Below, piece after piece: positions 25,201 through 35,800 of a DNA stretch of 64,000 nt (positions within the stretch are counted from its first letter, which is position 1; each line of letters starts with the position of its first letter). The notes under the pieces are model-generated. The model made no database searches. It was given only the letters and a program-made list of their open reading frames with translations, and had not been told where the DNA came from. The DNA is from Brachypodius melanocephalos (lineage: Eukaryota; Chordata; Aves; Passeriformes; Pycnonotidae): positions 9,359,885-9,423,884 of the forward strand of contig VZSR01000028.1 of NCBI GenBank assembly GCA_013398615.1, read 5' to 3'. Both the position numbers and the translations under genes were made by a program.

Positions 25201-28200
25201 GGACTAAGGCTCTAGCACATAGCTCCTGTTAACACTTGGAGTTGGTCTGTGAGCTCTTAAAATGTTACATTTTGTGTAATTTGATTTCCACTGTTTTTAC
25301 CAAAGTTTGCCATTCACCAGAGATTCCAAAGGCTCTTTTTTAAATGCTTTTTTTAAATGCTGCTAAAGCTGTGAGTTACTAAGGATGGATCTTGTTTAAA
25401 GAAAAAAAAAAAATTTTCAAACAAACTTTCCAGTTAGCAACATTAAGGAAAAGTTTCTACTAATATGTGTGGGTAGTCTCTACTTTTGATGAGTTCCTTG
25501 CTTAGCAGCAGTTTAGGAAGAAAAGGAGGCAGAGTTCTTCTGAAAACTTCGTAAACAAAGCTAAGCTGTGGATTTGTGTGTTGTTTCCAGCAGTGTCCCA
25601 AGGGAGTGTCTTGGTGTGCAGCAGTCCTTGTCCAAGTGGCCTGTCCTGGGACACCTTGATGCCATCCTTGCCTGTCCTGTGTCGTTTGTCAGCAATGTGG
25701 GCTGTGACGTGGCAGTGCTGAGGTTCACAGAGGCAAGGACTGTGCCTGGGGCTGGATCCTGCATGGTGCTGGGTCGTGACTCAAAGCAGGAGCAGAAAGA
25801 TGGTCTGGATGGCATCACAGAGGCACCTTTTCTTCTCTTAAGACCCAATTCATATTGACATTTGTCTCCTTCCTGCCTGTAAGGGCACTTGGGACTGGTG
25901 ACCTTGTCCAGCAGATCACCTGTCCCAGGTAAGCCTTCTGGAGTCATAGCTGGAGATAGATCAGGCATAATTTCAAGACCTGAGCCAAAAGTTTCAAGCT
26001 AAAACCTGCTGTTTCCTGAGAAAGCCCTTAGCACTTCTGAACAAAGCTACTGTTGACATTCCTGCTCTCACTCCACGGCTTCTGTGGAGTTTGTCTGCAT
26101 CACAAGAGCTCTCCCAGTGCTTCGGCTGACATTTGCAGTGCTGCTTGCCCTCTAGCCCAGGAGCTTTCTGTCAGTGCATTTCAGTGAGTTTCTCTCTCTC
26201 TGGTCATATCCAAAGCAATGTCTGTTCAGAGATGACCTACTCAAGTAGTGAATGTAACAGGAGATAAGGACACTTGGAGAAACACTTTTTACTGCCTTAA
26301 GGGCTCTAGAGTCAAAAACAATCACAGGCTTGCTTCCATGCAACAGGCATCATCATCATGCATCACACAGTTACACAAGATTTTAGCAAGTCTTTACTAG
26401 TTGGTAGCTTTTAATTGTTTTTCTTCTCAACATTTGGGTGGCTTCTCTGCAGTTGGGTGTGGCATGATTGGTGCTCTGGGATTTCAGTCTTGAAAATACC
26501 AGCATAGGAAGCCTGGTGTACCCCTGAACCTCACTTCCACTGTGGACACTGGCCCAATCTCTGTCTCTACTCAAGAGAAGATACTCTGAATCCTTGGAGT
26601 AAAGCACCTAGTGTGACACCAGAGCAGCGTGCTAGACTTGCTCATCTGCAGAGGGAAGTCTGTGAAGCACTGTCTTCAGCCTCTCCAGCATTTGCATCCC
26701 AAAGCATCCTAGCTGATTTTATGAGCCTGGGCTCTGTTCAAGGGCTGGTTACATGTGCTGGGAAGGACCCTTAGATTTCCACTGGAAAACCAACATACTT
26801 TTCTTGTTGGTAATAGGGACTAAGTTATCCAGATCTGTGCAATGGGAAGTTTTTCCATTTCCCTGTGCCTCAGTTGCAAAACCGAGCATGAGACATCTGC
26901 ACCATTCATGTTTCACAACCACTCCCAGTTGTTGCAGACATAGACCCATAGTAGTGCTTTTCATGAGTTAAACATTTCTTCTCACTCAGGCTTGTGTGGG
27001 AGAAGAAGATTAATAAAACAGATAACTTGTGTTTTTAAGAGTGTACTGGGCCAAAGTTTTAATTGCAGAATTCTTGGGGATCTCTTAAGAAAATTATCTA
27101 TATGGTCATTTTGATTTTAATCATGGTTGGTTCCTAGTGGTGGCTCTCAGCTGCATCCATTGCCCTGTTCTCTTCTCAGTTATTATTTAATCTTTGCCTA
27201 TGCAAATCCAAGACATGTTGGTAATAAGGAAAATTGGAAATATACATTTGGTCTGGAAAAGCTTGTACAAAGCAGATTGAGTTTTTATGCTGTTCCCTGA
27301 TTAGAGGGAAACAGGTCTTCATATTTCCATTTAAAAGCAAGTTCTTCATCCCTGCCTTCACTCTCTTCCTATGGTTTTTACACTGTAGCCCAAAGTGAGC
27401 TGTAAAAGGGCTGAGTTTAGAGATTTGAGTCTACCAGTTGGGTATTCCTGTTACTCAGTTTTATAGTCAATACATGTTGCTCAAAAATAGAACATCTTAT
27501 ATTAGCTGCTGATGGCACTGGCAAATCACCAAATATTTCCTCTAATTTGGTTGATTTCAAGAGATTGATAAAGAACAGAAAAGAATGAATGACCTATCAC
27601 AACTTTATCACAGCAACTGATGGTGATAGACAAACCCAGCTTGAGTGCTCTTAAGGAAGGAGAAGAAAAGTGCCAAAATTGCAAAATGTGTACTCCAAAA
27701 AGTTCAGAAAACCATATTGCCTGAAAATGGGCCAAGAAGGGCATCTGAGTGGGCAGGTACCACCAAGAGAAACACTACTTATGTTTGTAAACCACCATGT
27801 TTGTTTTGGAGACTTATTATGACTTCTGATGCCAGAAGTCAGAATAGTCTCAGTGCTTCTGAGAATGAAGTGCACAGCCCAATGTGGCTTATTTGGCTGC
27901 TGTAAGCCCTGGTTGGGCAACTCTACCCTTACCCACTCCAGCTGTAACAAGGGGCTTTATAAAGCTAACAAAGCCTTCCTGTGTGGCTTCCCAAATCATC
28001 ATGGCACTGCAGCCTGACATTCCCAGTCACCCCTCCTGAGCAGCAAGCTCTGGTGTGGCTGCTGATTCCCTGGGGAGTGAAGCACAGCCCAGCTGACCCC
28101 CTTGTTTAAAGTGATGTAGGTTTTGTCTCCATGTCTGGTAAATCACTGCAAAAAGGCCCGGGTCAGGATTGTTCACTGAGTCCCAGACAAAACCTTCATT

Positions 28201-30234
28201 TTATGTACTCCCTGCCCCCAAAGTTTTCCGGGAATGGTGCTGTAACTTTTATCATGCTGAGACTTTGGTGATTGAATGGAAGGACTGAGAAATAATTGAG
28301 GGGCTGGGCTAAGACTCAGAAAACCTTGATTCCTGACTCTGCCACATACCCTAGACAAATTACTTATAACCTGAAATTGTTTCCCTTCACTGTCTGAACT
28401 CTCAAAATGTGAAAAGGGGTAAGAACCCATGGTGGCTGGTTGGGACCCCAGAAGAAAATACTTTGTCTGGTATCTTTCAAAAGAATGTCTCCCTAAATTA
28501 TATCTTTTTTTATCAGTCTGAATATGACAAAACCTGGAGAGTTCTCTCTGTTCTACCAGTGTATATTTCTCACTGCTGTTTCCTTTGGGTAAAGGAGTGA
28601 ACTGCAAAGATGCCTCAGAGTGCAATCTGACATTTTTAGCTGGTAATATATTATTATTTATGTAAAGACAGATTAGATAGGTTCAATGGAGTTCAAAATT
28701 CTATTTTCTCCTGAATACTGGACATAGAAAGCTATCAAAATAATATTAAGATATTTAGCAGGAAATCTAGCTTGGTCCCCCATCATCTAGTGCAATGGCA
28801 ACTCAAGACAGAGGCCTAATTTAATTTTCAGACAGTATGCTTGAAACTAGTGGGTTTTTCATGTACTCTTCAAAATTCTAAATATTTCACAGTGTCTTTT
28901 TTTCCCTCTTGTCAATGGCTTCAGCTTCAATCTTATGAGAAGATACACACTTTTTTAAAAAAATACTGACTACAGATTGGCAAGATTAAAGTTAATTTGG
29001 AGAAGTTTCACTAAATGGCTTAACATCTCAGGACTGTATGGATTAAGGTATCTGAAATGCAATTCATCATGTATAGGTCCTTTTAGGTGTCTTTGTCCTT
29101 CTTTTACCCATAATAGGCATGATTCTTTATGTAGAATTTAGCAAATTGGTCCTGGAACCAATCAGCTTGCCAGGTAGGTGCAGAATAACTATTTATAGTC
29201 CTCCTCAGAGAAACTAGTCTGTCTCTTCATCTCTTAACTGCTTAGCCTCCCTCTCCTCTCTCCTAAGTGAAAAATCTCCCAAAATGGAGAGTTTTCTTCA
29301 CATGGTCAGAGCAACATTTAGTGATATTGGTTGACATGCAAAATCTAAAGACATTATGAGAACAAATGCCAGTGCAGTCAGAGGGAAACCTCCAAAAGGC
29401 TCCTTCTCTTTGTTGCTTTCAATTTGCAGCAAATTATAAATTCTGAGCAAACATATAGAGATGAGAGGAAATGACTTGAATTACTTCCATCCCAAACTTT
29501 CTGGCTCATGGTCTCACCAATGTTTGTTGTAGAGTGCAAATGAGAAGAAAATAGGCAAAACTGCCAAATCTCTCTGTTTTAAACTGTTTTGTTTTGTTTC
29601 TTTTAAAGAAAAGCCATATTGATTTCAAAGCACGTGACCAAAGCGTCATCAAGTGGTTCAAAAATTTGGGAAAGAATTTTAAACAATAAAAGATTGTTTT
29701 TTGTACAGTGCTGTGGGAAAACATTGTATTTCATGTTTCAGTAACCCCATTCCTGTCCTCATATACCTACATCAGGGGTTTTACAGTTGGGGTTTTTTGT
29801 TGTTTATTTTAAATTTATCTTTATCAAACAGGTGAGATTGGAACCAGTTGGGTAAAGAGTTCTGAGGTCCACACTCCAACGTAATTTTGAGATCCCCAGG
29901 CTTCACTCCTTTGTTAAATCATGCGCCATGCCTTACACCCTACAGCAACTAAAATGGTCAAAAGCTCAGGCAGCTCAGCAAACCCACCGGCTGAGGTTAC
30001 TCATTCATTTCCTTGCAGTCCCCAAACCGGAACCAAGCACACACAAGGCTTCCCTGCAGCTCTCAGCCAGGACTCTGCTCCCTTTCCCCTGTGAGCACAG
30101 GCTCACCCATTTACCTTGATGCTCTTGAGGTCGATGGCGGGCTCTTTGGGCTTGGCTGGTGCAGGTGCAGGTGCTGGTGCGGGTGCTGGGGCTGCAGCTG
30201 CCGCTGGTTTCTTTACGTCCTTCTTTGGTGCCAT
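13248..30234 (-). CDS. MYL1: Myosin light chain 1 (fast skeletal alkali/essential light chain), complete gene, LC1f and LC3f isoforms
   Basis: Encodes the essential light chain that wraps the lever arm of fast skeletal myosin II in the sarcomere. All exons can be joined through GT-AG junctions with consistent phase. LC1f uses exons 1, 4, 5-8 (190 aa) and LC3f uses exons 2, 3, 5-8 (150 aa). Seen: the Ala-Pro rich N-terminus of LC1f, a degenerate EF-hand at about residues 59-70 (DRTGDAKITLSQ, lacking the acidic residue at loop position 12), the conserved central block FEDFVEGLRVFDKEGNG, a second degenerate EF-hand at about 136-147, and the C-terminal NYEAFVKHILSV. Degenerate EF-hands are normal for this family, which does not depend on calcium binding. 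The exon order is that known for the chicken gene. Odd: the C-terminus reads HIL where the family usually has HIM. The main intron of LC1f (about 10.6 kb) contains the LC3f promoter. Very sure of identity. Confidence 0.97.
13758..13835 (-). CDS. MYL1: MYL1 exon 7 (shared, C-lobe)
   Basis: 78 bases between acceptor CCACCCTCAG and donor GTAGGTG. Encodes EKMTEEEVDELMKGQEDSNG and CINYE with split codons at both ends. This is the C-lobe of the essential light chain. Confidence 0.96.
14359..14532 (-). CDS. MYL1: MYL1 exon 6 (shared, linker and EF-hand 3)
   Basis: 174 bases between acceptor TTTTCCAG and donor GTAAGG. Encodes MNAKKITFEEFLPMLQAAAN, then NKEQGTFEDFVEGLRVFDKE, GNGTVMGAELRHVLATL. The first codon is split with exon 5 (GAG, Glu) and the last with exon 7 (GGT, Gly). 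Contains the family signature FEDFVEGLRVFDKEGNG. Confidence 0.97.
16167..16310 (-). CDS. MYL1: MYL1 exon 5 (first shared exon, EF-hand 1)
   Basis: 144 bases between acceptor CTCTTCTCTTGCAG and donor GTAAGTG. Encodes FKEAFLLFDRTGDAKITLSQ and onward to ILGNPSKE, with split codons at both ends. This is the N-lobe of the light chain with a degenerate EF-hand loop. Close to chicken LC1f/LC3f as I know it. Confidence 0.97.
19438..19465 (-). CDS. MYL1: MYL1 exon 4 (LC1f-specific 28-nt microexon)
   Basis: Acceptor TTCCTTCCAACAG, then 28 bases encoding IEFSKEQQD plus one base, then donor GTAAGTT. It follows exon 1 in frame (SIK-IEFSKEQQD) and its final G completes Asp with exon 5. It lies only 248 bases downstream of the LC3f microexon. 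The polypyrimidine tract is weaker than that of exon 3. Confidence 0.95.
19714..19738 (-). CDS. MYL1: MYL1 exon 3 (LC3f-specific 25-nt microexon)
   Basis: Acceptor CCCCAACTGCAG after a long CT-rich tract, then 25 bases encoding SFSADEIN plus one base, then donor GTAAGTG. Joined to the exon 2 ATG it gives MSFSADEIN, and its last G completes GAC (Asp) with exon 5, giving MSFSADEINDFKEAF, the LC3f N-terminus. It has the same end phase as exon 4, which allows mutually exclusive use. Confidence 0.93.
20518..20587 (-). other. MYL1: MYL1 exon 2 (LC3f first exon: 5'UTR plus initiator Met), predicted
   Basis: LC3f needs a first exon that supplies only the initiator ATG before microexon 3 (SFSADEIN). 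The minus strand has CAACTCAACC-ATG at 20520-20518, followed directly by a possible donor GTGGGTG. A TATA-like ATAAATAAG (20611-20619) lies about 95 bases upstream of the ATG, with a MEF2 consensus and E-boxes further up. The right end is a guess from TATA spacing. Exon 2 carrying only Met fits the known avian gene layout. This is the least certain exon of the gene. Confidence 0.6.
20588..20970 (-). promoter_or_regulatory. MYL1: MYL1 LC3f internal promoter region (TATA-like, MEF2 site, E-boxes)
   Basis: Upstream of the predicted LC3f first exon lie a TATA-like ATAAATAAG (20611-20619), a perfect MEF2 consensus CTATTTTTAG (20749-20758) and the overlapping E-boxes of CCACATGTGG (near 20960-20969). 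This combination suits a muscle-specific internal promoter, which the known gene has within LC1f intron 1. Confidence 0.55.
20971..30114. other. MYL1: MYL1 LC1f intron 1 (upstream of the LC3f promoter)
   Basis: About 9 kb with no recognisable exon. Contains short T-runs (24029-24042), GT/T-rich low complexity near 23400-23430 and an ATC microsatellite near 26349. A stretch at about 24590-24760 is richer in CpG and E-boxes than its surroundings (CAGCTG at about 24594 and 24736). No retrotransposon that I can name. Confidence 0.6.
30115..30234 (-). CDS. MYL1: MYL1 exon 1 (LC1f-specific N-terminal extension)
   Basis: Forty codons from ATG at 30234-30232 to ATCAAG, followed by donor GTAAATGG. 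Begins MAPKKDVKKP, then an Ala-rich run and seven Ala-Pro repeats, then AKPKEPAIDLKSIK. The basic start and Ala-Pro rod are the LC1f-specific extension that reaches actin in the known family. Ends in phase 0, so it joins exon 4 (IEFSKEQQD). Start chosen because it gives the family's MAPKKD N-terminus and has no competing upstream ATG in frame. Confidence 0.96.
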
Positions 30235-30374
30235 TTTGTGTTGCTTAAACTGGAAAGTAAAAGTGCCCTAAAAAAAAAGTTTTTTTAAAAAAAACCCAAA
30301 CAAAAACCACTTAAGAAGTGATTCCTGGGAGAGGAGCAGTGGTCAGAATGAGCTACAGCCTGTACCCTGGAGGT

Positions 30375-30458
30375 GGACCCGATGTGCTAAACCCTGTAAG
30401 GGCATATATATATTTCACTTAGTGCCTCATACAGTCCTGACACATGCAGCTGGATTGG
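30375..30458 (-). promoter_or_regulatory. MYL1: MYL1 LC1f core promoter (TATA, CCAAT, E-boxes)
   Basis: On the minus strand a TATATATA run sits at 30405-30413 with an inverted CCAAT box (ATTGG on the plus strand, 30454-30458) about 45 bases upstream. Two E-boxes, CAGCTG (30447-30452) and CACATG (30441-30446), abut it. This predicts a start near 30375-30380 and a 5'UTR of about 145 bases. An alternative is a start nearer the ATG, using the T/A-rich TTTAAAAAAA near 30280. The sequence alone does not settle it. Confidence 0.5.
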
Positions 30459-30915
30459 ACAGCCTGATAATCAAGGGGGATGTCATTCTAGCTAGAGCTA
30501 TAAATGGAATATAAGAGTTCAGGGCTTCATGAGATCAAGGGATTTTTTTCCCCTTTAAAACACAGTCCACCTCCCCTGTCTTTTTTATGCATGCAGAGGA
30601 GAGGGAAATATAACAAGCTCAGTTTCAGATCTGCCATTGATCTGAAATTTGTATATGGATTGAACGGTCCTTTTTCTCATCGGAATTTTTGTTCTGCTTA
30701 AGTAATAAATCTTTCTTTCCTTCCCTCCCTTCCCCTTTTTCCCCATGCCTGTGTAGTACTCCAGGAGGATTCAGTTTCAAACAGTAATTTTGACTTTCAT
30801 GGCTGGGGAGATCATATTTTTCCAATCCCATTTGCGTCTCTCTCTCCAGCCCTTCTCTCCTCCACTGCTTGCTTTTTGTTCAAGGAAGTGTTGCTCAAGC
30901 AAAGGCTCTGGGTGT

Positions 30916-31132
30916 TTAAAAATAAATGAGACAAATACGGAAAACACCGCAGTACCTTCAGCCAAGGCATCTCTCCCTGACCTGACCCTGGGTGTCTTTC
31001 AGCTGTTCTTTTCCTTTCCATCCCATTAAGACTGTGTTTAAAATTGAAAATTGCTTCCTTTAATCTTTTTCTTTGATCTTTTTTTTCCTCTCCTAGGGTT
31101 CAGCTGTGCCCTAATAGAATGGAGATCAGCTG
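30916..31132. promoter_or_regulatory. Candidate muscle enhancer upstream of the LC1f promoter
   Basis: A MEF2 consensus TTAAAAATAA (30916-30925) and three CAGCTG E-boxes (31000-31005, 31101-31106, 31127-31132) fall within 217 bases, about 0.5-0.75 kb upstream of the LC1f TATA. MyoD-family proteins and MEF2 act on such clusters in known muscle genes. Activity here is inferred from motifs only. Confidence 0.4.
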
Positions 31133-32599
31133 GATGTTGTCGTCCCACACTGAAATGTTTCCCTTTGTAATGTATTTATTATTGTAAACTAGCCATCAGG
31201 CAGTGGAGGCACTTCTGTTTTCACCTTCTTTCCCTGCCATCCTGTGTCCCTTGTTTACCTTTCTACTCCTCAGTCTCCCAATGCATGTCCCTGCTCTCCA
31301 TGCTCTCCAAGAGACTCATCTTTCAGGAGAAGATGGCTTTTGTGTTTTCACTAGACTTTTTCCATGGCAGCAAAACAGCTTCCAACTCTTTAAACTTGAT
31401 GATTTCTCTGAGTCCGTATGATTGAGCTTTTCCACAGAAAAATCCTGGAGCGCTGATTGTTCCTTCCTTGTCTAGCAATCCCTCTCCTATTTACTCTCCA
31501 GACTCCTGAAGTTTTGTGCTAGTAAGTGCAAGACTTTTGATGTCTCCATCTTTCTCTCTCATGAACTATAGTGTAGAGTGTTTTGTACTTAGAAGTTAAA
31601 AACTTTAAGGCCTGGACATCCAAAATCTGGCAGAATATCCAAGCACTTGCATTTTCCATTAATGTGTTTTAAGGAAGGTAAACTTACCAAAACTACACAT
31701 ACCAAGGGGAGGGATGGAGAGTGGCTAAAGGTGAACTTTCATGTAGGATCATGCTCAGATCTCTGCTACAGCCCATGACCTTGAGCAAGGCACTTGTTGG
31801 AAGTTGAGTCATCCCTTTTGAATCAGTAGACCTCTACTGATGGATATAATTTGAAGCCTTGGCTCAGTCTCTGCTTTAGGGAACACAGACTAGGAAGGAC
31901 TTTATTTCCTATTTCTCTGCCTTTAGGCTAAAGCCTGTGATGTGTGAGCTCTGCTGGCTGCCTGCAAGGAGCTTTGTGGAGGGATTCCTGCTCTGATGTT
32001 TTACATTGCACAAACCCAGCTTCAGTGAATCCATCAGTAGAATGAATCCTGGAGGTGTAAATGGGATGGAAAGAGTCTAAACCAAATTTTATGCATCACT
32101 ATACCTGTGAGAACTTTCATTGCAAGAGAGAATTGGTGATCATCTAATAATTTCTATGATCACCTGTGATCTGCAGTAAAATAAACCTGAAAGCCACCAT
32201 CATCAAATATATGTATTTTAAAAGAAGAAAGGATTTCAGGAATGAAGAACAAACTTGGTGGGGTTTTTTTTTTGCACATTTTTGGCCTGTGTAATGCAGA
32301 TGTGTCTGGATATGTTTCATTCTGCCAGTAAAGGTGGTTTGTGATGTGCTGACCCCAAATAATTGTGTATTGATTGGATGGGAAGATAAAAGAGGTGTGG
32401 AGGAGGAGGATAGCAAGTCCTTATTTCAATTGCTAGGTTAAGGATTTGGATCCAGTCAGTTCTCTGGTGCCAGGACAGGACACCACAGATTTATCTGCCT
32501 GACAAGCTTGGATGTGTCCCAAGACATCTCTGGGAACACATCAGGTATGTCCCTAGGTGATGCAGAGATGTGTCCCTGTGGCATGCAGCTATGTCAGGA

Positions 32600-32818
32600 G
32601 AGGATTAGGTTGGGTTTTAGGAAAAGGATTTTTATTTGGGGATAGCACTGGAACAGGCTCCCCAGGGTAGTGGTCACAGCACCAATCCTGACAGAGCTCA
32701 AGAAATGTTTTGTTCAGTGCTCTTGGGCACAGGGTGTGATCCTGTGCAGGGCCAGGAGTTGGACTCAGTGATCCTTGTGGGTCCCTTCCAGCTCAGGATA
32801 TTCTGTGTTTCTGTGATC
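32600..32818 (+). mobile_element. CR1 LINE 3'-end fragment
   Basis: The plus strand carries the CR1 3' region: GATTAGGTTGGGTTTTAGGA, then GGAACAGGCTCCCCAGGG, GTGGTCACAGCACC, CAGGGCCAGGAGTTGGACTC, GTGGGTCCCTTCCAGCTC, ending in TTCTGTG-TTTCTGTG, the decayed 8-base terminal repeat. CR1 copies are normally 5'-truncated, as here. No reverse-transcriptase frame remains. Confidence 0.9.
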
Positions 32819-35800
32819 TTGCATGGGAGCTGAGGTTTGCAGTTCTTTGGCGGTGCTGTGCCATCTCACCCTAGGCTGTGGGTTCCAGAGGCTGCAGCAG
32901 GAAGGCTCCTCTTTCAGCAGCCACTTTTTGCAAGCAGGATTGCCAGAGTGAAATCCAGGGTCTCCCTTGCTAGCTCTTTCCAAGATCCATGTTCAAGGGA
33001 AATTAGCAGCAGCAGCTGAGAATGAGAATTCATGGGCATCTGCCTTCCTGGATGCACAGCTCCTGGACAGTGCATGGATGCTTCTCTCCTGCAGAAGAAT
33101 TCATGTTGAGGGGAATGAACAGTGATGAAGCTTCAGCTTTCCCAAGGGCCCAGAAAATTCAGCAGTGACAAAGGTGTGTGTTGGAAGCCATGTCCTGTCA
33201 GCCACTGACAGAGGGGGCAGCTTGCTTGGGGCTCATCTAGATTTATTGATTTAATTGATGAGGATACAGTTCTGGTCCATGCAAACTCCAATGCATCTGG
33301 GCTGGATTTAACTGAACTAACATTAGTGAAGGGTGTTTTACATCCAGATCATTGAAGTGATTAATTCTGACACTTCTGACATGGAATATGTTCCTTTTGT
33401 CAGGCTAAAGTCACAGAGAGGTGGCACCAATTGCAGCACCAAAATGGAAATGGGAGTACCTGAATTGGGCTGCACTCCCTGTGTGTTCACTCTGACATCT
33501 CTGTCTTTCTGGTCCAGTTGGAAAAGGAGAACTCTGTTGTGGGCTTCCTGTGTCCCAGGGAGTCAGGCCCTTCAGGAGGAGGGAGCTGATGGCTTAAATC
33601 CATACTGTGAAGTAGAAGACAAGATGTTCTGTATTTCAGGGGACTGTGCAAACCCTGGAGCTGTTGGAAGAAAAGGTGATGGCTGTTGCTTCTGCTCTGT
33701 TTCATAATGAACTCCCTTTGAGACTCTTGCCTTTTGCTGTCTAAGATACCTGAAAATGCAATTGACTTCCTATTTGTTTAGTGGAATTGTTAGTGAGTCC
33801 ATGGCAATATACCAGATCAAGCACCAGGGGAAACGTTGGTTGCTCTGATGAGAGTTTGCTTTCAGGCAAGGAGTGAGAATGCAAACTATTTACAAACACC
33901 TAAGTACTGTCAGGATATTCCACTCTTTTTCTGGAGAGTTTCTCCTGTCCCATGGACACTTACTTGCTGTAATTTCAGCTAATGTGTTTTCTCTTTCCTG
34001 TGATCAGCTCCTATCTGACACCTGTTGCTGTTAAATATTTGCTGTGTTCCTCTTCTGAAGGCTGGGTGGCTGCAATGTCAGCAGGAAAAATCACAAGTGT
34101 ACATGTACCATTTGGCAAGCAGCAATCTCAGAAAGATTGCAGTGGTCTGGAGCTGTCCCACGGTACAAACACATCTTTTATTCAGCCCTTAAGTGAGAAG
34201 TGGTCTCATTTTCCAATGTAAATACAAGGATATTCATGGAGGAGCCTACTGAACACAAACAAGGGAGATTCAGTGAAATTTAAAATTAATACATGCAAAT
34301 GATGTTTTTTTCCAACACCAGTTTAATTGTACACCTTGGAAGACTGTTTGAAGCCAAGAACCTAATAAGATCCAGGAAGGAACTGGGTATTTAGGCAGTT
34401 ATCAGGAATATAAGATTTACCATAATTCACAACAGATTTGGAAAGAATATATAATCCATTTTACTGTGCTTGAGCAGTTCTTGAACTGATAGAGACTGGG
34501 TGCTGCAGAACTCCTTGTGTTCTCTTCAATGTGTGATTTTTGCCATGAGAGAGAAGAACTCCTGGTCTGGTTTGATTCTTGCATGGTTCATCATTAGCTT
34601 TAAGTATTAAGCCAGGGATCCACTTCCAGCAAACTTTAAGGCCTCAGCTTTAGCTGTGATGCTGGCTGTGTGTCACAGAGTGCCTAATTGATCTGCTAAT
34701 GATTTGGCTTTTCAGTGCTCAAAGCATGGAAGCCACTTTCAACAAAATAGCAAAGCCCTTTGCTATCCAGGATGCTCAGAGCTGCAGAACACCCTGATAA
34801 GCTGTAGAAACTTGTGCAGAAGAGAGTCAAACCCGAAAAGTTGCCTGGTCAGCATGTTTTATGGATCTTGGTGTTAGGAACCTGTGAGGAAGGTGGTCTG
34901 GGAGCAGGGTACAGCATGAGAGGAGATCTGGAGCTGACTGCTGGGGTGTCACCAGCAGACGGTCAGGAGCAGCCCCCTGGGATTTGCAGGTGGTGGGAAA
35001 TAGGGCAGTGATGGGTAAACACTGGCCACAGCTCTGTATAATGGCACAAAGATTGGATTACATGGACAAACGAAGGGCTCTGTTGGCTTGAGGGAAGGTT
35101 TGTCTCTTGGCTCCTTTAGGTGCTGTGTAAGGTGTTGCTAGCCTGAATGCAGCCAGGGGCGTGTAGCAGTCACGGGGCAGTGTAGGGTGAAGTCAAACCT
35201 TGCTGAAGGAGCAGGCAAAGGAATGAGCATCTAAAGAAGGGGAAAGGAGGCACCAACTGGTGTGCCACATATAGCACATGGCTGACTTAGCACTTGTGCC
35301 ACGTTGTCCTTCTGCTCAAGGTTTTCTAATTCTGTCCCAGACGATGTCAGCGTCCCCCAGCAACTGGCAGCAGCACATACAAGGCATTCCCCAGAGAGCT
35401 GGGGAGCGTTTTGGTCAGCCCCTGCCTTGCCCAGGAGGGCTGCCTGTAGGGGAGCAGCTTCCTGAAGGTGTGTCTGCTTCTCAGCCCTGCCTGGATGACT
35501 TGGGGGCTCCCTTCAACCTCACCTTTGGGCAGCTCACCTTCCTCGTGCCATCATTGCCTGTGGAAGAAAGTGTCACCCGAGTGCTCTTTGCAATTTGCTT
35601 TCCACTGTCCTGTAAACCTTCCAGTCATTTTCTTGGCACCTCAGTTTCCTTGGCATGAGCACCAGTTTATAGATCACTGAGCAACCAGGCTCTGAAATGT
35701 GAGTGCCTGGCTAAATGTAACAGCAGTATGCATGAGCGGAGGGCGATGGAGGCACAGTGTGGGCATCAAATCCCACCGCACAGTACTCTACCAAGGAGAG

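Noticed and set aside
28173..28625. 150-codon open frame on the minus strand in MYL1 intron 1
   Set aside because: No known exon of MYL1 is expected here and the translation has no recognisable features.
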